A program made the position numbers and the translations under genes. Shown here one piece after another: positions 34,774 to 37,592 of a DNA stretch of 37,592 nt. Within the stretch, counting starts at the first letter, position 1, and the number at the start of each line of letters is the position of its first letter. The notes beneath the pieces are model-generated. The model saw only the letters and a list, made by a program, of their open reading frames with translations, ran no database searches and had not been told where the DNA came from. The DNA is from Gemmatimonadota bacterium (GTDB lineage: Bacteria; Gemmatimonadota; Gemmatimonadetes; Gemmatimonadales; GWC2-71-9): NCBI GenBank assembly GCA_017889745.1, contig JAGGAG010000004.1, positions 1 through 37,592 on the forward strand. The letters run 5' to 3'.

Positions 34774-36257
34774 CTGGTTGGGTCCGTGGGTTCGGAGAGT
34801 CGAATGCGTGCGCCGCCATCGGGATCGAGCAAGGCGGCATCGTGCGCCAGCTGCACCAGGGCGGAATACCACTGAAGATGCGCCTGGATGCGCTGCGCCC
34901 GTGCGTCGGCGAGGGCGTTCTCGGCAGCGAGGAGGTCGATCAGTCCACCCACCCCTTCCTTGTATCGGGCCAGCGCCGCTTCCGCGGACGCGGTAGCGCT
35001 GGCCAGCAACTCCGCGGAAGTGCGCACCCGCTGGCTCGCGGTGCGCTGCGCTTCATACGCCGCAAATACCTGGTAGGTGACCTGCTGTGCCAGGCTCGCA
35101 GTACGGGCAAGCTCGGCCTCGGCGAGCGCCTGTGCTTCACGGGTGTTGAACTCCCAGCTGAAGCCATTGAACAGGGGCACCGCGAGGGAGAACCCGAGCG
35201 AGTAGAAGTTTCCGCCACCTCCGCCAGTCGAGAGAATGATGTTGCGGCCCGCGGCCCCGGTGGCGGAGATGGAGGGCAACCGGGCGGACTTCACGGCGCG
35301 AGTGCGCTGTTCAGCCGCGGCCCAGGTGGCCTGTGCCGCGGCGAGGTCGGGCCGGTTCTCGAGCGCGTGCGTCACCAGCACGTCCACGCTGTCGGCGACT
35401 TCGGCAATCTGGCCGTGGCTCAGCACCACATCGGCGTCGAGGTCCATCGTCGCGGGGAATCCCGCCGCGGTGGCGAGGGCGCCGCGCGCGGTGCGCACCT
35501 GGCCCTCGGTGGTCTGCACCGCGAGCAGCGCCTGTGACACGGCGGTGCGTGCCTGGAGCACGTCGGCGATGGTGGCAACGCCTACGCGCCGCCGGTCTTC
35601 GGCGGCAGCGAGGTTGACGTTCTGTTCCGCGAGGGTCGTGCGCTGGGCCTCGAGCAGCGCCCGGAGCCCGACGTAGTCATAGTACGCGCGCGCCGTGCGG
35701 AGGACCACATCGGCGATGATGGAGTTGTGGGTCCAGTCGGCGGCGAGCAGAGCCTCGCGCGCGGCGCCGATGGTGCCGGCGCGCCCACCGAGATCGAAGA
35801 GCAGCCAGCTGAAGCCGACGCTCGGGATGTACAGCACCTGCTGCACCGACTGCCGGCCCTGGGTGGCGGGATTCTGCAGCCCGGTGATGCCCATCGCGCC
35901 GTCGATCTGCGGATAGGCCAGGCCCCGCGACGAGCCGTACGCGGCCGCGCTGGCCCGGGCGTTCTCCCAGGCCATCCGGGTGTCGGGGCTGTTGCGAAGG
36001 GCCAGATCGACGAGGTCGGCCAGGGTCAGCGAGTCGCGGCGGGCCGCAAACTCGGCCGGCAGGGCGATCGGTGCGGGAGCCAGGGGCGCGCGTTCCCGGC
36101 TGGGCGGGGGCGGAGTCCAGACCCGCTCCGGCGCCGGGGACGTGGACTGCGCACCGCCGACGCCGGGCGAGGCAGGGGCACAAGCCGCCAGCCCCAGGGT
36201 CAGGGCCAGGAGCCACGGCAGCAACGTGCACGGACGCGCGGTCTTGAAGTGGGACAA
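34770..36257 (-). CDS. Outer membrane factor (TolC/NodT-like), lipoprotein
   Basis: This 495-residue protein starts at TTG 36257, the only sensible start upstream of its signal sequence, and has a lipobox LGLAAC with Cys26. After a Pro-rich stretch come two long helical repeats typical of TolC-type proteins. Each begins with LVDLALRNSPDTRMAWENARASAAAYG-like sequence, the second being ALENRPDLAAAQATWAAAEQRTRAVKSARLPSISATGAAG; both end in amphipathic coiled coils. It forms the trimeric outer-membrane channel for the RND pump encoded downstream. It is the first gene of the pump operon, and no local repressor is next to it. Confidence 0.9.
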   Translation of the reverse strand: MSHFKTARPCTLLPWLLALTLGLAACAPASPGVGGAQSTSPAPERVWTPPPPSRERAPLAPAPIALPAEFAARRDSLTLADLVDLALRNSPDTRMAWENARASAAAYGSSRGLAYPQIDGAMGITGLQNPATQGRQSVQQVLYIPSVGFSWLLFDLGGRAGTIGAAREALLAADWTHNSIIADVVLRTARAYYDYVGLRALLEAQRTTLAEQNVNLAAAEDRRRVGVATIADVLQARTAVSQALLAVQTTEGQVRTARGALATAAGFPATMDLDADVVLSHGQIAEVADSVDVLVTHALENRPDLAAAQATWAAAEQRTRAVKSARLPSISATGAAGRNIILSTGGGGGNFYSLGFSLAVPLFNGFSWEFNTREAQALAEAELARTASLAQQVTYQVFAAYEAQRTASQRVRTSAELLASATASAEAALARYKEGVGGLIDLLAAENALADARAQRIQAHLQWYSALVQLAHDAALLDPDGGARIRLSEPTDPTR

Positions 36258-36320
36258 GATCGGGGCAATTCAGTGCGAAAGTGACGAAGAGTGGCCCGTT
36301 CGGCCGCAGGCACGACTTCA

Positions 36321-36351
36321 GTTATACGTCCTGCTGGCGCCGAATGTTGAA
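36321..36351 (-). promoter_or_regulatory. Candidate promoter of the RND pump operon
   Basis: On the minus strand TTCAAC and TATAAC are 19 bp apart; the -10 is good and the spacing is long. The leader to TTG 36257 would be about 57 nt. Confidence 0.3.
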
Positions 36352-36749
36352 TCGTAAGGCAGGTAGGCGGGTTGGGGGCCGGATGCGAACGGCGCGTACC
36401 GATGCGACGACGGCGGCCCCAACGGAGAGCCGCCGTCTCGCTTCGCTGCGATGGTCACCCTGGTGGCGACCCTTGCATGCTACGGTCGGGGCATCGACGG
36501 CGTGTCAAATCACACCGTCATCTCACCGCGCCGAGGCCTTTCCGCCCAGCTGGGCCGGAAGGGGGCGGGCGAGGTAAAGGGTCGGGGCTCCGGGGCCACT
36601 CAAGGGAACTGTCCGGGGCGAGCCCTGTGCTGGCGTGGGTTCCATCGTACCACTCCTTGTTGCCTGTTCCTGGCGGCCGGAATGACCTGTCGTCCGGCCT
36701 TCACAGACTTGGATGCATCCCGGCGGCCAATGGTTGCGTAGGGACCCGC

Positions 36750-36772
36750 GCAACCCTTTCGAGGCCGTCTGT
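36750..36772 (+). promoter_or_regulatory. Candidate ECF-type (autoregulatory) promoter
   Basis: The sequence gCAACCC...CGTCTGT, with AAC and GTC 15 nt apart from first base to first base, matches the general GGAAC(C)/CGTC pattern of ECF promoters. It is 45 bp upstream of the ECF sigma gene's start, a usual position for autoregulation. Confidence 0.42.
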
Positions 36773-36817
36773 GTCTACGTGCTGTCCCACGGATCGAATC
36801 CAGCGCCCGGGAGCCAG

Positions 36818-37366
36818 GTGGACGACCAGCAACTGATCGGGCGCATCCGGGCCGGGGACCCGGCAGCGGAGCGCCAGCTCTTCGAGACCTACGCGGACCG
36901 GATCCACCGGATCGTCTTCCGATTCGTCGGCGATCCGGAGGCTGCCCAGGACTGTGTACAGGAGACGTTCATCCGGGCCTTCGATCGGCTGGGGACGTTT
37001 CGGGGCGAGGCGGCGCTGGGTACCTGGCTCGGTTCGATCGCGGTCTCAGTGGCGCTCAATGCGCTGCGCGGGCGAAGGCGCGACGAGAAGCGGCATGCTC
37101 CGTGGGAAGAGGCCGAGGTCGTGGCGGCACCATCGGCGCGCATCAGCGAGCCGGATCTCAAGACCAGGCTGCATGCCGAGATCGACCAGCTGCCGGAGGG
37201 TTACAGGATGGTGTTCCTGCTGCACGACGTGGAGGGCTACACGCACGAGGAGATCGGCACGATGCTCGGCGTCCAGTCGGGCACGTCGAAGGCCCAGCTG
37301 TTCCGGGCCCGGGCACGACTGCGCGAGCGGCTGGCCGATTTCGCACCGGAGGTGAGCGGCGCATGA
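36818..37366 (+). CDS. ECF-subfamily RNA polymerase sigma factor
   Basis: This 182-residue protein starts at GTG 36818 with GGGAG a few bases upstream; the track's longer ORF includes the candidate promoter and is too long. Region 2 is at about 15-85: LFETYADRIHRIVFRFVG (2.1), DPEAAQDCVQETFIRAFD (2.2) and FRGEAALGTWLGSIAVSVALNALR (2.3-2.4). Region 4 is at about 112-172: LPEGYRMVFLLHDVEGYTHEEIGTMLGVQSGTSKAQLFRARARLRERL. No region 3 is present, as expected for ECF sigmas. It directs RNA polymerase to a stress or envelope regulon. The next gene overlaps by ATGA and is probably its anti-sigma factor. Confidence 0.92.
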   Translation: MDDQQLIGRIRAGDPAAERQLFETYADRIHRIVFRFVGDPEAAQDCVQETFIRAFDRLGTFRGEAALGTWLGSIAVSVALNALRGRRRDEKRHAPWEEAEVVAAPSARISEPDLKTRLHAEIDQLPEGYRMVFLLHDVEGYTHEEIGTMLGVQSGTSKAQLFRARARLRERLADFAPEVSGA

Positions 37367-37592
37367 CCGACGAACACGACGAAACCCCGCTCGACCCGCG
37401 GATCGTGGAGCTGGCGAAGGGCTACAACGCGCCGCCGGCGGTGGATCGCGAGGCACTGTGGCAGGTGATCGAGGCGCGCCGGCGGCCGGCAGTCGACGGC
37501 CGGTACCCGGCAACGGGCCGCCGCCTGGGCGGCAGGCGGAAGTCGAGGGGCAGCCGGCGGCCGGTGCTGAGCACGCGGGCCGCGGCGTGGAT
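37363..37592 (+). CDS. Probable anti-sigma factor, N-terminal fragment
   Basis: An open frame starts at ATG 37363, overlapping the ECF sigma stop (ATGA), and runs off the window without a stop, which is why the track omits it. The visible 76 residues are hydrophilic (TDEHDETPLDPRIVELAKGY, REALWQVIEARRR) and turn Arg-rich. Genes coupled to ECF sigma factors are usually anti-sigma factors, many with a later membrane helix; no helix is reached before the window ends, and no zinc-binding HxxxCxxC motif is seen. The call rests on position. Confidence 0.5.
   Translation, partial: MTDEHDETPLDPRIVELAKGYNAPPAVDREALWQVIEARRRPAVDGRYPATGRRLGGRRKSRGSRRPVLSTRAAAW

Larger units (their letters stand above)
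36258..36817. other. 560-bp intergenic region between the pump operon and the ECF gene
   Basis: No ORF here has a recognisable product. The region contains the candidate promoter of the pump operon (36321-36351, minus strand), a 9-bp-stem hairpin at 36409-36437 (GACGGCGGC/GCCGCCGTC, no T-run), and a candidate ECF-type promoter (36750-36772). The rest is GC-rich with short partial inverted repeats. I see nothing resembling a known riboswitch or small-RNA consensus. Confidence 0.5.

Noticed and set aside
36409-36437. Hairpin considered as a terminator
   Set aside because: It has a good 9-bp stem but no T-run on either side and no gene ending next to it.

Overview
The window is GC-rich, gene-dense bacterial chromosome from a Gram-negative (diderm) organism. 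It encodes outer-membrane barrels, lipoproteins, a TonB-like protein, a complete RND efflux system and a twin-arginine signal. The mix of a haem A synthase, a DUF4384 protein, a zinc-ribbon Ser/Thr kinase, an ECF sigma factor and many translationally coupled genes fits Gemmatimonadota best. That placement is inference; no rRNA or other taxonomic marker was read beyond gyrA. I see no CRISPR array, IS element, prophage, tRNA or rRNA, and no recognisable defence island. This is mostly ordinary chromosome with some unusual architectures.

Layout. 1-2305 (+): the tail of a GT4 glycosyltransferase, a strong terminator, haem A synthase (ctaA) and a TonB-like protein whose C-terminus is a carboxypeptidase-regulatory-like domain. 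2491-6006: a small membrane protein diverging from a DASS/SLC13 transporter - alpha/beta hydrolase - DUF4031-like operon, then a small HExxH protein. 5993-8134 (-): cupredoxin/Ig lipoprotein, barrel protein and YceI protein. 8288-10257: divergent sulfurtransferase and Ada. 10389-14103 (+): a DUF4384/Gly-Tyr-rich protein, SufE, and a Pro/Val/Ala-rich single-pass membrane protein. 14109-16556 (-): a membrane protein followed by NAD salvage genes pncB and pncA. 16685-18930 (+): a Tat-exported Ntn-hydrolase (asparaginase type) coupled to an Omp85-like barrel. 18989-20697 (-): saccharopine-dehydrogenase-like protein and a thioredoxin-like protein. 20838 (+): TetR regulator. 24601-21492 (-): Dabb - GNAT - M1 peptidase - lipoprotein, all overlapping. 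30453-25055 (-): gyrA - PLP dehydratase - response regulator/GAF - Ser/Thr kinase, all overlapping. 36257-30578 (-): outer membrane factor - membrane fusion protein - RND pump. 36818-end (+): ECF sigma factor and a partial, probable anti-sigma gene.

The most unusual non-coding signal is a set of five short arrays of phased 7-bp words at gene boundaries, in three sequence families (ACGGTRA-like, GTCGGCA-like, GGAGTCG). They run up to or into coding sequence and in several cases supply the start codon, stop codon or signal-peptide n-region. A second signal is that several first-in-operon genes lack a Shine-Dalgarno sequence and instead carry a TANNNT hexamer 5-8 nt before the ATG, which suggests leaderless transcripts. 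Four gene runs (pump, gyrA, Dabb and transporter operons) are tied together by ATGA/GTGA or slightly longer overlaps.
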